From Micromonospora citrea (GTDB lineage: Bacteria; Actinomycetota; Actinomycetes; Mycobacteriales; Micromonosporaceae): DNA of 64,000 nucleotides. Both the position numbers and the translations under genes were made by a program. The notes beneath the pieces are model-generated. The model worked only from the letters and a program-made list of their open reading frames with translations, ran no database searches and had not been told where the DNA came from. Every line of letters begins with the position of its first letter. Position 1 is the first letter of the stretch. The stretch lies in NCBI RefSeq assembly GCF_900090315.1, contig NZ_FMHZ01000002.1:4992501-5056500 (forward strand), read 5' to 3'. Below, piece after piece: positions 18,310 to 27,072 of this stretch.

Positions 18310-19488
18310 ATGCGAAACCGATACCTGGACCTGCTCCGCTTCCTGGCCATCGTTCGAGTCGTCGTCTACCACGTCACCGGATGGGCCACCCTGACCCTCG
18401 TCTTCCCGGCGATGTCGGTGATGTTCGCGCTGGCCGGCTCCCTGATGGCCGCCTCGCTGCACCGCTGGGGGCCGGGGGCGGTCGTCCGCCGGCTGCGGCG
18501 CCTGCTGCCGTCGCTCTGGGTGGTCGCCGCCGTCTTCGTGCCCGCCATGCTGCTCACCGGGCTGCCGTTGAGCCCGAAGGTGCTGCTCTGGCTCTTCCCC
18601 GTCGCCGACCCGCCGGCCAACGGCTGGGGCGCGATCGCGCTCAGCGTGATCTGGTACCTGCGCGACTACCTCTGGTTCGTGCTCGCCTCCCCGGTGGCCC
18701 TCTGGCTGTTCCGCCGCGCCCCGGTGCCCACGCTGGTCGCGCCGTACGCCCTGATCGCCGCGGCCGAACTGGGCCTGCTGCCGGCGCTGCCGGTGGCGCT
18801 GCACCACTTCGGGCTCTACTTCGGCGCCTGGCTGCTCGGCTTCGCCCACCAGGCGGGCATGCTGCGCCGCCTGGCCAACCGGGTGCTGGTGCCGGTCGCG
18901 CTGGCCCTCGCCGCCGCCGGTGCCGCCTGGATCGTCACCCACCCGGGCCCTCGCGGGTACGACCTGAACGACAACCCCCTGGGCAACGCCCTCTGGTCGG
19001 CGGCCTTCGTCCTCGTCCTGCTCGGCCGGGGGCCAGCGAGCGCCTCCTGGGTGGACCGCAGCGCGCTGTTCGGCCGGGTGGTGACCGTGTTCAACCGGCG
19101 GGCGCTCACCGTATACCTGTGGCACATGCCGTTCGTGGTGGCGCTCACCCCGCTGGTGGACGTGGTGGGCTGGTCGCACCAGGACCCGGTCGGCCTGGCG
19201 ATCCGGGTGGCGCTGGTCTTCGCGCTGGTCGCGGTGGTGACCGCCCTGGTCGGGTGGGTCGAGGACGTGGCGGCCCGCCGACCGCCGGAGCTGATGCCCG
19301 GTGGCCCGGCCGTGGGCTCCGCCGGTCCGGGCGTGGGCTCTCGTGGCCCGGCCGTGGGCTCCGCCGGTCCGGGCGTGGGCTCTCGTGGCCCGGTGGTGGG
19401 CTCCGGCGGCCGGGTCGCGGGGCGCGCCACCGCGCCGGCGCCCCGCGTGGCCCGGGAGCCGGAGACCGTCGAGATCAGCGCTGGGTGA
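18310..19488 (+). CDS. Acyltransferase family integral membrane protein
   Basis: A 392-residue polytopic membrane protein of the acyltransferase-3 type, which O-acylates surface sugars or lipids. RNRYLDLLRFLAIVRVVVYH at the N-terminus carries the conserved His and Arg of the family. About ten hydrophobic segments follow, and LTVYLWHMPF is the typical late motif. The last 60 residues are a hydrophilic low-complexity tail built from GPAVGSAGPGVGSR repeats, probably cytoplasmic and dispensable. The ATG at 18310 is preferred, since it leaves the family N-terminus intact. The insertion of this gene and the next splits era from recO. Its 3' end overlaps the converging DUF4097 gene by 14 bases. The substrate is unknown. 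Confidence 0.85.
   Translation: MRNRYLDLLRFLAIVRVVVYHVTGWATLTLVFPAMSVMFALAGSLMAASLHRWGPGAVVRRLRRLLPSLWVVAAVFVPAMLLTGLPLSPKVLLWLFPVADPPANGWGAIALSVIWYLRDYLWFVLASPVALWLFRRAPVPTLVAPYALIAAAELGLLPALPVALHHFGLYFGAWLLGFAHQAGMLRRLANRVLVPVALALAAAGAAWIVTHPGPRGYDLNDNPLGNALWSAAFVLVLLGRGPASASWVDRSALFGRVVTVFNRRALTVYLWHMPFVVALTPLVDVVGWSHQDPVGLAIRVALVFALVAVVTALVGWVEDVAARRPPELMPGGPAVGSAGPGVGSRGPAVGSAGPGVGSRGPVVGSGGRVAGRATAPAPRVAREPETVEISAG
19303..19428. repeat. 42-bp coding tandem repeat in the acyltransferase tail
   Basis: Copies start at 19303, 19345 and 19387. The first two are nearly identical and the third has diverged. Each encodes a 14-residue Gly/Pro/Ser unit, so copy-number changes keep the frame. Confidence 0.85.
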
Positions 19489-20305
19489 CCGTCTGGTCGC
19501 CCCCGCCGGTGGAGAGGTCGAGCACCAGCGGGGCGGACGGATCGTGGCTCACGCCCAGCTTGGTCTCCCCGCCGTCGGCGTCGGAGCGGACCTGGTAGCG
19601 GCCCGCCGGCACGACGAGCTCGATGTCCCCGCTGGAGGTGTGCGCCCGCGCGGAGGCGGGCACGCCCAGGTCGAGCGTGATGTTGCCGGACCCCGCCTCG
19701 GCGTCCGCTCCCGCGCCGAGCCGGCGCCCGGTGATGTCGCCGGAGCCGGCCCGCAGGGTCACGGCCGCCGGGGCGTCCTCCACCTCGATGTTGCCCGAGC
19801 CGGTCCGGATGGTGACCGTGTCGCCGGCATCGGTCACCCGGACGTCGCCCGAGCCGGTCTCGGCCCGGACGGGGCCGTCGGCGCCGCTCACCCGGATGTT
19901 GCCGGACCCGAGTGTCATCTCCACCGGACCGACCTTGCTCAGGTCGACGTCGCCGGAGCCGGTCTCGCCCTTCACGGCAACGCCCTCCGGGGCGATGACC
20001 TCGTAGGAGACGCTGCAGTCGTTGCCGCAGTCCGTGTCCAGCACCAGCTCGGAGCCCGTCACCTCGTACGTCGCGTCGGGCTGGCCTCCGTGGTAGCGCA
20101 CCACCCGCTTGATCCGCACCTCGCCCGGCACGCCGATGGCGCGGACGGTGATGTCACCGGCCCCCGGCAGCACCCGCACGGTGCTGATCCGGACCGCCTC
20201 GGTGCTGTCGTAGTCGAGCCGGCGGGAGGCCAGGTTGTCGCACCCGGCGGAGACGATCAGGGTGGCGGCCACGGCGATCGTCGCGGCGGTCCGGTGGAGA
20301 GCCAT
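19475..20305 (-). CDS. DUF4097 beta-strand-repeat lipoprotein
   Basis: A 276-residue predicted lipoprotein. The signal peptide ends in the lipobox VSAGC near residue 22, so it should be anchored to the outer face of the membrane. The body is a DUF4097/putative adhesin beta-solenoid: GETGSGDVDLS, LGSGNIRVSG, ETGSGDVRV, RTGSGNIEV and RAGSGDITG recur about every 20 residues. Two Cys (DTDCGNDCSV) may form a disulfide. The role of these proteins is unknown; a cell-envelope binding role is likely. The gene runs opposite to its neighbours and its stop lies inside the acyltransferase gene. Confidence 0.82.
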   Translation of the reverse strand: MALHRTAATIAVAATLIVSAGCDNLASRRLDYDSTEAVRISTVRVLPGAGDITVRAIGVPGEVRIKRVVRYHGGQPDATYEVTGSELVLDTDCGNDCSVSYEVIAPEGVAVKGETGSGDVDLSKVGPVEMTLGSGNIRVSGADGPVRAETGSGDVRVTDAGDTVTIRTGSGNIEVEDAPAAVTLRAGSGDITGRRLGAGADAEAGSGNITLDLGVPASARAHTSSGDIELVVPAGRYQVRSDADGGETKLGVSHDPSAPLVLDLSTGGGDQTVTQR

Positions 20306-20405
20306 GCGAGCACGCTACGAGGCGGCGTGAGCGCCGCGCATCGGGGTTCTCCGCGCGTCCACCCCGAGCCGACCCTGATTTCGCACCCCGAGAGAGAATG
20401 GTCCG

Positions 20406-21260
20406 ATGCCCGGTTACCGCCGACAGCTCTACCGCGACGACGCGGTGGTCCTGCGTGTGCAGAAGCTCGGCGAGTCCGACCGGATCATCACCCTGCTCAC
20501 CCGCCGGCACGGCCGGCTGCGGGCCGTGGCCCGGGGGATCCGCCGCACCACCAGCAAGTTCGGCGCCCGGCTGGAGCCGTTCGGGCACGTCGACCTCCAG
20601 CTCGCCGGCGACCCGAAGGGCAACCAGGGCAGCTCGCTGCACACGGTCAGCCAGGTCGAGGGCATCGACCTCTACGGCAAGCGGTTTTTCGGCGACTATC
20701 CCCGCTACACGGCCGCCAGCGCGATCGCCGAGACAGCCGAGCGGCTCACCCCCGTCGAGCGGGAGCCGTCGCTGCGGCTGTTCCAGCTGACCCTGGGCGC
20801 GCTGCGGGCGCTCTCCGACGGCAGCCACGACACCACGTTGGTGCTCGACGCGTACCTGCTGCGCGGGATGACCCTCGCGGGCTGGGCGCCGGCGTTGACC
20901 GCCTGCGCCGTCTGCGGCACGCCCGGGCGGCACCGGGCGTTCTCCGTGCCGGCCGGGGGCGCGGTCTGCCCGGACTGCCGGCCCCCCGGCGCGGCCCACC
21001 CCGCCCCGGCCACCATCGACCTGATGTCCGCGCTGACCACCGGCGACTGGCGGGTCGCCGACGCCACCGAGACCGGCGTACGCCGGGAGTGCAGCGGCCT
21101 CGTCGCGGCGCACCTGCAGTGGCACCTCGAACGCGCGCTACGCTCGCTGCCGCTGGTCGACCGGGGTGCCCCGACGCCCGGCCCGGTCCCGCCGCCGGGC
21201 GGTGGCGCGGCCGGCCCGGTCCCGCCGCCCCGTGGCGTCGGGCCGGAGCGGACGGCGTGA
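20406..21260 (+). CDS. recO: DNA repair protein RecO
   Basis: A 284-residue recombination mediator that loads RecA onto SSB-coated DNA with RecR. The N-terminal OB fold is visible ([20 protein letters not shown], then [18 protein letters not shown]). A helical C-terminal domain carries a zinc site formed by CAVCG and CPDC. The last 35 residues are a Pro/Gly-rich tail. The ATG at 20406 gives the usual actinobacterial N-terminus. The start of uppS follows 16 bases after the stop, so the two are probably co-transcribed. recO and uppS are neighbours of era in many actinobacteria; here two unrelated genes lie between. Confidence 0.95.
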   Translation: MPGYRRQLYRDDAVVLRVQKLGESDRIITLLTRRHGRLRAVARGIRRTTSKFGARLEPFGHVDLQLAGDPKGNQGSSLHTVSQVEGIDLYGKRFFGDYPRYTAASAIAETAERLTPVEREPSLRLFQLTLGALRALSDGSHDTTLVLDAYLLRGMTLAGWAPALTACAVCGTPGRHRAFSVPAGGAVCPDCRPPGAAHPAPATIDLMSALTTGDWRVADATETGVRRECSGLVAAHLQWHLERALRSLPLVDRGAPTPGPVPPPGGGAAGPVPPPRGVGPERTA

Positions 21261-21276
21261 GCAGGGAGAGAAGCGA

Positions 21277-22089
21277 GTGATCCGATCGATGAGGGCCGGC
21301 CGGCGCGAGCCGGTGCCGCCGACGCCGCACCCGTCGGGCGCCCGGCCGCCTGCGCTGCCCGCCGAGGCGGTGCCGCGGCACGTCGCCGTGGTGATGGACG
21401 GCAACGGCCGGTGGGCCAAGGAACGCGGGCTGCCCCGCACCAAGGGCCACGAGGCGGGGGAGTTCTCCCTCTTCGACACGATCGAGGGCGCCATCGAGCT
21501 GGGCATCCCCTACCTCTCGGCGTACGCCTTCTCCACCGAGAACTGGCGGCGCTCGCCCGACGAGGTCCGCTTCCTGATGGGCTTCAACCGGGACGTCATC
21601 CGCCGCCGCCGCGACCAGCTGGTCGACCTCGGGGTGCGGGTGGTCTGGTCCGGGCGCGCCGGGCGGCTCTGGAAGAGCGTCATCTCCGAGCTGCAGACGG
21701 CGGAGGAGATGTCGCGGGGAAACTCGACGCTGACCCTCCAGTTCTGCGTCAACTACGGCGGGCAGGCCGAGATCGCCGATGCCGCCGCCGCCATCGCCCG
21801 CGACGCGGCCGCGGGCCGGCTCGACCCGGCGAAGGTCACCGAGAAGACGGTGGCGAAGTACCTCTACCACCCGGAGGTCCCCGAGGTGGACCTGTTCCTG
21901 CGCCCCTCCGGGGAGCAGCGGATCTCCAACTACCTGCTCTGGCAGACCGCGTACGCCGAACTGGTGTTCCTCGACACGCTGTGGCCCGACTTCGACCGCC
22001 GGCACCTCTGGTACGCCTGCGAGCTGTACGCCCAGCGGGACCGTCGCTTCGGCGGCGCGCTGCCCAATCCGGTCGCCCCGCCGACCTGA
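21277..22089 (+). CDS. uppS: Isoprenyl (polyprenyl) diphosphate synthase UppS
   Basis: A 270-residue cis-prenyltransferase that makes the long-chain polyprenyl diphosphate lipid carrier for peptidoglycan and other envelope polymers. The catalytic Asp is in [17 protein letters not shown] near residue 40. [18 protein letters not shown] and the C-terminal [18 protein letters not shown] are the conserved blocks. The GTG at 21277 follows a GGGAGAG ribosome binding site. A longer open frame upstream is an artefact of overlapping recO. Actinobacteria usually have two such enzymes, a short-chain and a long-chain one. Placement next to recO and the TKGHEAGEF form suggest the decaprenyl-type enzyme. 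Confidence 0.95.
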   Translation: MIRSMRAGRREPVPPTPHPSGARPPALPAEAVPRHVAVVMDGNGRWAKERGLPRTKGHEAGEFSLFDTIEGAIELGIPYLSAYAFSTENWRRSPDEVRFLMGFNRDVIRRRRDQLVDLGVRVVWSGRAGRLWKSVISELQTAEEMSRGNSTLTLQFCVNYGGQAEIADAAAAIARDAAAGRLDPAKVTEKTVAKYLYHPEVPEVDLFLRPSGEQRISNYLLWQTAYAELVFLDTLWPDFDRRHLWYACELYAQRDRRFGGALPNPVAPPT

Positions 22090-22153
22090 GGCTTACCGCC
22101 CCGCCGCGCGGGGTACCACCTCGGTCAGCAGCCACTGACGGAGGTGAACCCAC

Positions 22154-22339
22154 ATGATCCAGAAGCGTATCGCCCAGTGGGCGCTGATGGCGGTCGCGGT
22201 GCCGCTGGCGGCGGCCGGCGCGCGTCGACTCAGCCACACGCTGGAGGCCCGCCGCGGCCCGTCCGGGGTGAGCCGCCTGCTCAACAAGGGCGCCGACATG
22301 CTCCGCCCGCAGAAGGCGAAGCGCCGCCGCTTCTTCTGA
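22154..22339 (+). CDS. Small basic hypothetical protein (61 aa)
   Basis: A 61-residue protein preceded by a strong GGAGGTGAA ribosome binding site. It has one hydrophobic segment (about residues 9-23, WALMAVAVPLAAAGA) and a very basic C-terminus (LRPQKAKRRRFF). The form suggests a membrane-anchored protein with a cytoplasmic positive tail. No domain is recognised. It follows uppS after 64 bases in the same direction and may be co-transcribed. The good ribosome binding site and amphipathic composition support a real gene, but no function can be assigned. Confidence 0.65.
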   Translation: MIQKRIAQWALMAVAVPLAAAGARRLSHTLEARRGPSGVSRLLNKGADMLRPQKAKRRRFF

Positions 22340-22420
22340 CGCCTCGCCGGTCAGCGTCGCCGCGCGCGACGCTGACCGCGCCCCATCCCGATCACCGGCC
22401 CACCCCTCCGCCGTGACCCG

Positions 22421-22580
22421 CCCGGCGATGGTGCGGGTTGTGCCGTCCGCGACGGCTCCCGGGGCGGGATGCGCCCGCCCGGCGATCGTGCGGGTTGCGC
22501 CGCCCGCGGCGGCCCCCCGTGGCGAGATCCCCAGCCCAGCGATCGCGCGGTCTTGCGGCTTGGCCCTGTGCCGGAACGCT
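22421..22580. repeat. 57-bp degenerate tandem repeat in a 372-base gene-free stretch
   Basis: Copies of a unit around CCCGGCGATNGTGCGGGTTG begin at 22421, 22478 and 22535, a 57-base period. The third copy has drifted most. The stretch from 22340 to 22711 has no credible gene. It also holds a TAGGAT box at 22657-22662 that may be the promoter of the 73-residue gene and the pirin. Confidence 0.7.
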
Positions 22581-22711
22581 CCGCCAGCCGCTCGGGCGCG
22601 GTCGCGTGCTGGGCCGGTGTTCGCGGTTTGGACGCGGGGGACCGGGGCGCGGTGCCTAGGATCGGGAAGCGGGGCGGACGCCCCGGGCCGCGTCGAGCCT
22701 CGGGGGTGGGG

Positions 22712-22933
22712 ATGCGGGATCTCCGGCACAAGATGATCATGGCGTTGAGCGCCGCCGACCTCGGCGACCCGATCTGCGAGCAGGCGGCCGAGATCTGCGC
22801 CGAGATCGCCGAGCAGCACTGCCAGGAGCTCGGCCACGCGCCACGGCTGCGCTCCGGCGAGATCGCCGAACTGGCCACGGGCGAGCCGGCGCTCACCTGG
22901 GCGCCCACCGACACCGGGCAGCGAGCCTGGTGA
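22712..22933 (+). CDS. Hypothetical protein (73 aa) upstream of pirin
   Basis: A 73-residue acidic, soluble protein with no recognised domain. It is rich in Glu, Ala and Cys (DPICEQAAEICAEIAEQHCQ has three Cys spaced along a helix). A GGGGGTGGGG ribosome binding site precedes the ATG at 22712. Its stop codon overlaps the pirin start by four bases (GTGA), which implies translational coupling and possibly a joint function. A TAGGAT box (22657-22662) would give a leader of about 43 bases. The in-frame extension upstream runs through repeats and is rejected. Confidence 0.6.
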   Translation: MRDLRHKMIMALSAADLGDPICEQAAEICAEIAEQHCQELGHAPRLRSGEIAELATGEPALTWAPTDTGQRAW

Positions 22934-23691
22934 CGGCTCCCGCGCCGGCCGTCGACGTCCGACGGGCCGCCGACCGCTTCGCCACCCGCATCTCCTGGCT
23001 CGACTCGAAGCACTCCTTCTCGTTCTCGCGGCACTACGACCCGGCCAACACCCACCACGGTCTGCTGCTGGTCAACAACGACGACGTGGTCCGGCCGGGC
23101 GCCGGCTTCGAGACGCATCCCCACCAGGACATGGAGATCGTCACCTGGGTGCTGCGCGGGTCGTTGGTGCACCAGGACTCGACCGGTCACTCCGGGGTGA
23201 TCTACCCGGGGCTGGCGCAGCGGATGAGCGCCGGGAGCGGCATCCTGCACTCCGAGAAGAACGACTCCTGGCGGCTCGACGGCCGCGACCCGCACACCGA
23301 CCCCGTGCACTTCGTGCAGATGTGGGTGCTGCCGGACGAACAGGGCGTCGACCCCGGGTACGAGCAGCTCGAGATCGACGACCGGCTCCTGCGCGGCGCC
23401 CTGGTGCCCGTGGCCTCCGGAATGGAACGCCACGACGGGGCCGCGGCGATCCGAATCCGCAACCGCCTCGCCGCCCTGCACGCCGCCCGCCTCGAACCCG
23501 GCGACGCGGTGGATCTGCCCGACGCGCCCTTCGTCCACCTGTACGTGCCGACCGGCGCGGTCGCCTTGGAGGGCAGCGGTCCGCTCGGCACCGGCGACGC
23601 CGCCCGGCTCACCATGACGGGCGGGCGACGAGTCACCGCCACCGAGCCGGCCGAGATCCTGGTCTGGGAGATGCACGCCACCCTCGCCTGA
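22930..23691 (+). CDS. Pirin family protein
   Basis: A 253-residue bicupin of the pirin family. Some members are metal-dependent quercetinases, others act as redox sensors. The metal site of the N-terminal cupin is visible as the two His of FETHPHQDMEIVTW, a third in LVHQDSTGHSGV, and His-x-Glu in GILHSEKND. The C-terminal cupin ends with the usual AEILVWEMHATL-type segment. The GTG at 22930 overlaps the preceding small gene. A REP-like palindrome follows the gene. Biochemical role in this organism is unknown. Confidence 0.88.
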   Translation: MTAPAPAVDVRRAADRFATRISWLDSKHSFSFSRHYDPANTHHGLLLVNNDDVVRPGAGFETHPHQDMEIVTWVLRGSLVHQDSTGHSGVIYPGLAQRMSAGSGILHSEKNDSWRLDGRDPHTDPVHFVQMWVLPDEQGVDPGYEQLEIDDRLLRGALVPVASGMERHDGAAAIRIRNRLAALHAARLEPGDAVDLPDAPFVHLYVPTGAVALEGSGPLGTGDAARLTMTGGRRVTATEPAEILVWEMHATLA

Positions 23692-23720
23692 CCCCCGCCC
23701 CCTCCGCGCCCCCGCACCCT

Positions 23721-23797
23721 CCCGCGATCTTGCACTTTCGGCCCCCGTGACGCGGCCTTTGCGGTCATTCACGGGGCAGAAACTGCAAGATCGCGGG
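23721..23797. repeat. REP-like long inverted repeat between pirin and gnd
   Basis: A perfect 14-bp outer arm (23721-23734 with 23784-23797, built on CGCGATCTTGCA) and an inner arm (CCCCGTGA, 23743-23750, with 23769-23776) form one long hairpin of 77 bases. It lies between convergent genes. The compact palindrome resembles dispersed REP/BIME elements. Confidence 0.75.
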
Positions 23798-23799
23798 CG

Positions 23800-23894
23800 G
23801 TGGGTATCGCGGGGGTGGCGGGGTGGTGGGGCTGGGCCGGCGAGGCTGGTGGGGGCGGTAGGGAGGGGGGCGGCAGGGAGGGGGGGCGGGCGGG
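23800..23894. repeat. G-rich tract next to the gnd stop codon
   Basis: Runs of three to seven G recur between about 23815 and 23894 on the plus strand. In gnd mRNA this is a C-rich, G-poor tail immediately after the stop, the composition expected of a Rho loading site. On the plus strand it could form a G-quadruplex. Confidence 0.5.
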
Positions 23895-25337
23895 TCAGGG
23901 TTGGACTTCGGTGCGGTCGGCGGCCCAGCGGGTGTGGAAGGTGCCGTCGCGGTCCACGCGGTGGTAGGTGTGCGCGCCGAAGTTGTCCCGCAGCCCCTGG
24001 ATCAGCGCCGCCGGGAGCCGCTCCGCGCGCAGCGCGTCGAAGTACGCGAGCGACGAGGCGAACGCCGGCGCCGGCACCCCGGCCCGGGCCGCGTCGGCGA
24101 CGACCCGCCGCCAGCTCGGCACGCCGTCGTCGACCGTGTCGGCGAACCACGGCGCGACCAGCAGCGTCGGCAGCTCCGGCTGCTCGTCGTACGCCTGCCG
24201 GATGCGGTCGAGGAAGCGGGCCCGGATGATGCAGCCGCCCCGCCAGATCGTCGCGGTGCCGCCCAGGTCGATGCCCCAGTCGTACTCCCGGGAGCCGGCG
24301 CGGATGTGGTCGAAGCCCTGCGCGTACGCGACGATCTTGGAGGCGAGCAGCGCGCGCCGCACGTCCTCGACGAACGTCTCCCGGTCGCCGACCTGCCACC
24401 TCTCGCCCGCGTCCGGGAACGCCCGGCGCGCCGCCGCGCGCTGGTCGGCGTGCCCGGACAGCGACCGGGCGAAGGTCGCCTCGGCGATGCCGGTGATCGG
24501 GATGCCGAGGTCGAGGGCGCTCTGCACCGTCCACCGGCCGGTGCCCTTCTGCTCGGCGCGGTCCAGCACGACGTCCACGAACGCCCGCCCGGTGGCCGCG
24601 TCGGTGTGCGCCAGCACGTCCGCGGTGATCTCGATGAGGAAGGACTCCAACTCGCCGGAGTTCCAGCCACGGAAGATCTCCGCGATCTCCGCCGGCTCCG
24701 CCGACAGCCCGGCCCGCAGCAGGTCGTACGCCTCGGCGATGAGCTGCATGTCGGCGTACTCGATGCCGTTGTGCACCATCTTGACGAAGTGCCCGGCCCC
24801 GTCCGGCCCGATGTGCCGGCAGCACGGCACCCCGTCCACCTGCGCGGCGATCTTCTCGAAGATCGGGCCGAGCTTGCGGTACGACTCCGCGGAGCCGCCG
24901 GGCATGATGCTCGGGCCGTGCAGCGCGCCCTCCTCGCCCCCGGAGACACCGGTGCCGACGAAGTGCAGCCCGTGGCTCCGCAGCGCCTCCTCCCGTCGGC
25001 GGGTGTCGGCGAAGTGCGCGTTGCCGCAGTCGACGACGATGTCGCCGGAGTCGAGCAGCGGGACCAACTCGTCGATCACGGCGTCGGTGGGGCCGCCCGC
25101 CTTGACCATCACGATCACCGCCCGGGGCCGCTCCAGCGCGGCGACGAAGTCGGCCATCGACTCGGCCGGCAGGAACCGCCCCTCGTCGCCGTGCTCGTCG
25201 ACCAGGCTGCGGGTGCGCTCCGGCGAGCGGTTGTGCACCGCCACGGTGAAGCCGTTGCGGGCCAGGTTCCGGGCCAGGTTGCGGCCCATCACCGCCAGCC
25301 CGGTCACGCCGATCTGCGCCGTCGCCCGCTCGGCCAT
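23895..25337 (-). CDS. gnd: 6-phosphogluconate dehydrogenase, NADP(+)-dependent, decarboxylating
   Basis: A 480-residue enzyme of the oxidative pentose phosphate pathway that converts 6-phosphogluconate to ribulose 5-phosphate with NADPH. The Rossmann motif is GVTGLAVMGRNLARNLA near residue 10, with VHNRSPERT after it. VGTGVSGGEEGALHGPSIMP is the substrate-binding signature, and KMVHNGIEYADMQLIAEAY holds the catalytic Lys. The length matches the long (Gnd/GndA) form rather than the 300-residue type. The ATG at 25337 is preceded by GGAGGG on the minus strand. The frame extends upstream to 25550 without a better start. It is monocistronic and ends in a C-rich tract and hairpin. Confidence 0.94.
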   Translation of the reverse strand: MAERATAQIGVTGLAVMGRNLARNLARNGFTVAVHNRSPERTRSLVDEHGDEGRFLPAESMADFVAALERPRAVIVMVKAGGPTDAVIDELVPLLDSGDIVVDCGNAHFADTRRREEALRSHGLHFVGTGVSGGEEGALHGPSIMPGGSAESYRKLGPIFEKIAAQVDGVPCCRHIGPDGAGHFVKMVHNGIEYADMQLIAEAYDLLRAGLSAEPAEIAEIFRGWNSGELESFLIEITADVLAHTDAATGRAFVDVVLDRAEQKGTGRWTVQSALDLGIPITGIAEATFARSLSGHADQRAAARRAFPDAGERWQVGDRETFVEDVRRALLASKIVAYAQGFDHIRAGSREYDWGIDLGGTATIWRGGCIIRARFLDRIRQAYDEQPELPTLLVAPWFADTVDDGVPSWRRVVADAARAGVPAPAFASSLAYFDALRAERLPAALIQGLRDNFGAHTYHRVDRDGTFHTRWAADRTEVQP

Positions 25338-25593
25338 CCGTCCGCCGCCCTCCCGCCGCCGGCCGCCACTCGCCGGTGAGCGGCATGCCGGGCTCCCACG
25401 ACACCTGTCGCTGCGACCGTATCGCGGCGCGCGGCGGGTGCGAGGCCGTGTTCGGCAGCCGTCACCGCCGCGTGGCGTACCGCGTCGGGCCCGCTCCCGT
25501 ACGGAGGGAGGCACCGCCAACGGGCCCGTGTCGGTGATTCGCGCCCGCACGGCGGTGCCGTCAATTCGCGTGCGCGCGGCGGTGCCGGTCGGT

Positions 25594-25843
25594 TAGTGTG
25601 TGGGCATGCGTAACTGACGCCCCACCTCCGAGCCGGCCCGCCGCTCCTGCGGCGCGGTCCGCTTGCTCCCGGGCGTCCGCATTCCCACCTGCCGCCGACG
25701 CGGCGGTGTCCTTCCAGGTCGCACCCGGGGAGCAGTCCCTTTCCGTTCGACCGTCGCAGCCCGACGGTCGCCCAACGACGTGGGCACCCGTACACCGGAC
25801 GTAGCGCCGGGCCGGGACGGCCCACAGACCGAGGAGGCACCGG
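25594..25843 (+). promoter_or_regulatory. Possible structured 5' leader with tiny ORF before the 81-aa gene
   Basis: TAGTGT (25594-25599) is a plausible -10 box, and the predicted start point falls at an ATG (25606) that opens a three-codon ORF ending in TGA (25615-25617). Three hairpins follow: 25639-25654 (6 bp), 25692-25706 (5-6 bp) and a perfect 9-bp stem 25748-25756 with 25762-25770. A GGAGG ribosome binding site then precedes the ATG at 25844. The rest of the gnd-side gap (25338-25593) shows nothing else. Confidence 0.35.
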
Positions 25844-26089
25844 ATGCCCGCCAGGCGTAACCCGAAGAAGTCCCGTACCAACCAGCCCGTGCCGTCCGTC
25901 GCGGACCTGACGCCGGTCAACCTCGACGAGGTGGCGGTCGCGCAGGTCACGCCGGCTGTGCCGGCGCTGCCTGCCGCCCGGCCGGCGGCGCCGAAGGCCG
26001 GCCCGCCGGTCGCCGGTGCCGTCCGCGCCGGCGGATCGCGCGGCCAGCGGGCCGGCCAGGCCCGCCGCTACGCCTTCCGGCGTAGCTGA
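25844..26089 (+). CDS. Small basic hypothetical protein (81 aa)
   Basis: An 81-residue strongly basic protein without hydrophobic segments. A good GAGGAGG ribosome binding site lies 7 bases before the ATG. The N-terminus (ARRNPKKSRTN) and C-terminus (GQARRYAFRRS) are Arg/Lys-rich. The middle is an Ala/Pro/Val linker. The composition suggests nucleic-acid or ribosome binding, but this is only a guess and no domain is recognised. It stands alone behind a long, apparently structured leader, and low-complexity Gly/Pro-coding repeats follow it (about 26130-26250). Confidence 0.6.
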   Translation: MPARRNPKKSRTNQPVPSVADLTPVNLDEVAVAQVTPAVPALPAARPAAPKAGPPVAGAVRAGGSRGQRAGQARRYAFRRS

Positions 26090-26129
26090 CAGGGCCCGCC
26101 GGGTGGGGTCGCCGCGGCGATCCCACCCG

Positions 26130-26250
26130 GCCCGAAACGCCTGTCCGGGACGGCCCGGACGGCCCGGCCGGTCTGAACGGCCTGGCCGGCCCGGCCGGCC
26201 CGGACGGTCCGGTCCGTCTGGACGGCACGGAAGGCCCGGCCGACGGAGAT
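26130..26250. repeat. Low-complexity GGCCCGGCCGG-type repeats
   Basis: Short, imperfect copies of a GGCCCGGACGG/GGCCGGCC core recur every 10-15 bases in the gap between the 81-aa gene and ykoC. No gene or clear terminator is seen in it. Confidence 0.6.
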
Positions 26251-26271
26251 CGGGGCGCTCGCCGGCGCGCC

Positions 26272-27072
26272 TCAGCCGATCAGCGGGCGGAAGGTGCCGA
26301 GGAGCACGCTGACCGTCAGCGCCGCCCCGGCGAGCGCCGCGGCTGCGGCGATCAGCAGCGCGTCGGCGGCGACGAAGCGCTGCCGGCGGGCGACAGTGCG
26401 CGGGGTGCCGGCGTCGAAGCCCCGGGCGTCCATCGCCACGGCCAGCCGGGTACCCCGGCGGATCGCGCCGACCAGCAGCGCGAACGCAGTCGAGGCGAAC
26501 AGCCGCAGCTTCGCCAGCGGGCTGCGTCCCGCCTCCACCCCTCGGGCGCGGCGGGCCATGGAGATCATCTGCCACTCCTGGCCGAGCAGCGGCACCAGCC
26601 GGAACGCCGCCAGCGCCCCGATGGCGAAGCGGGCGGGCGCCTTCGCGTTCTGGACCAGGGCGTCGGCCAGGTCGGTCGGGTCGGTGGTGGCGAACACGAT
26701 CACGCCGGGCAGCGCCACGGCGAACATGCGCAGCACCAGGCCGAGCGCGGTGAGCAGCACCCCGGAGGTGACCACCGCCGGACCGGCCTCGACCAGCACC
26801 CGGCCGGAGCGCTCGGCCGCGAAGAGCACAAGCGTCACCACGATGCCGACCGCGCCGACGAGCAGCGGCAGCGCCCGCCGGGCCAGCACCCGGAGGCGAA
26901 CGCCGAACAGCGGCAGCACGGCCAGTTCGACGGCGATCGCGATCGCCGGGGCCACCGGGTCCAGGGTGGCGATCAGGATGAACGAGAACACCAGCGCCGC
27001 GGCGAGCTTCGCCACCGGGTTGCGCCGGGCCAGCGGCGCGTCCGGGGTGGCGACCGGCTCCAGACTGATCAC
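26272..27072 (-). CDS. ykoC: ECF transporter T component (YkoC-like, thiamine precursor)
   Basis: A 266-residue transmembrane coupling subunit (EcfT/CbiQ family) that links the substrate-binding protein to the ATPase. About six hydrophobic segments are visible. The two Ala-Arg-Gly-type coupling motifs that contact the ATPase are seen in SMARRARGVEAG and VAMDARGFDAG. It is the third gene of the ykoE-ykoD-ykoC run on the minus strand. It begins 217 bases after ykoD, a gap filled by repeats, so co-transcription is probable but not certain. The TPP riboswitch upstream of ykoE points to transport of a thiamine precursor. Confidence 0.85.
   Translation of the reverse strand: MISLEPVATPDAPLARRNPVAKLAAALVFSFILIATLDPVAPAIAIAVELAVLPLFGVRLRVLARRALPLLVGAVGIVVTLVLFAAERSGRVLVEAGPAVVTSGVLLTALGLVLRMFAVALPGVIVFATTDPTDLADALVQNAKAPARFAIGALAAFRLVPLLGQEWQMISMARRARGVEAGRSPLAKLRLFASTAFALLVGAIRRGTRLAVAMDARGFDAGTPRTVARRQRFVAADALLIAAAAALAGAALTVSVLLGTFRPLIG

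Noticed and set aside
22351..25404. A 1,017-codon minus-strand frame spanning pirin and gnd in another frame
   Set aside because: gnd itself lies on this strand in a different frame with full family length; the long frame crosses a REP palindrome and repeats.
25561..25950. Minus-strand 129-codon frame upstream of gnd
   Set aside because: No ribosome binding site, cysteine- and arginine-rich random look, and it overlaps the leader and start of the 81-aa gene.
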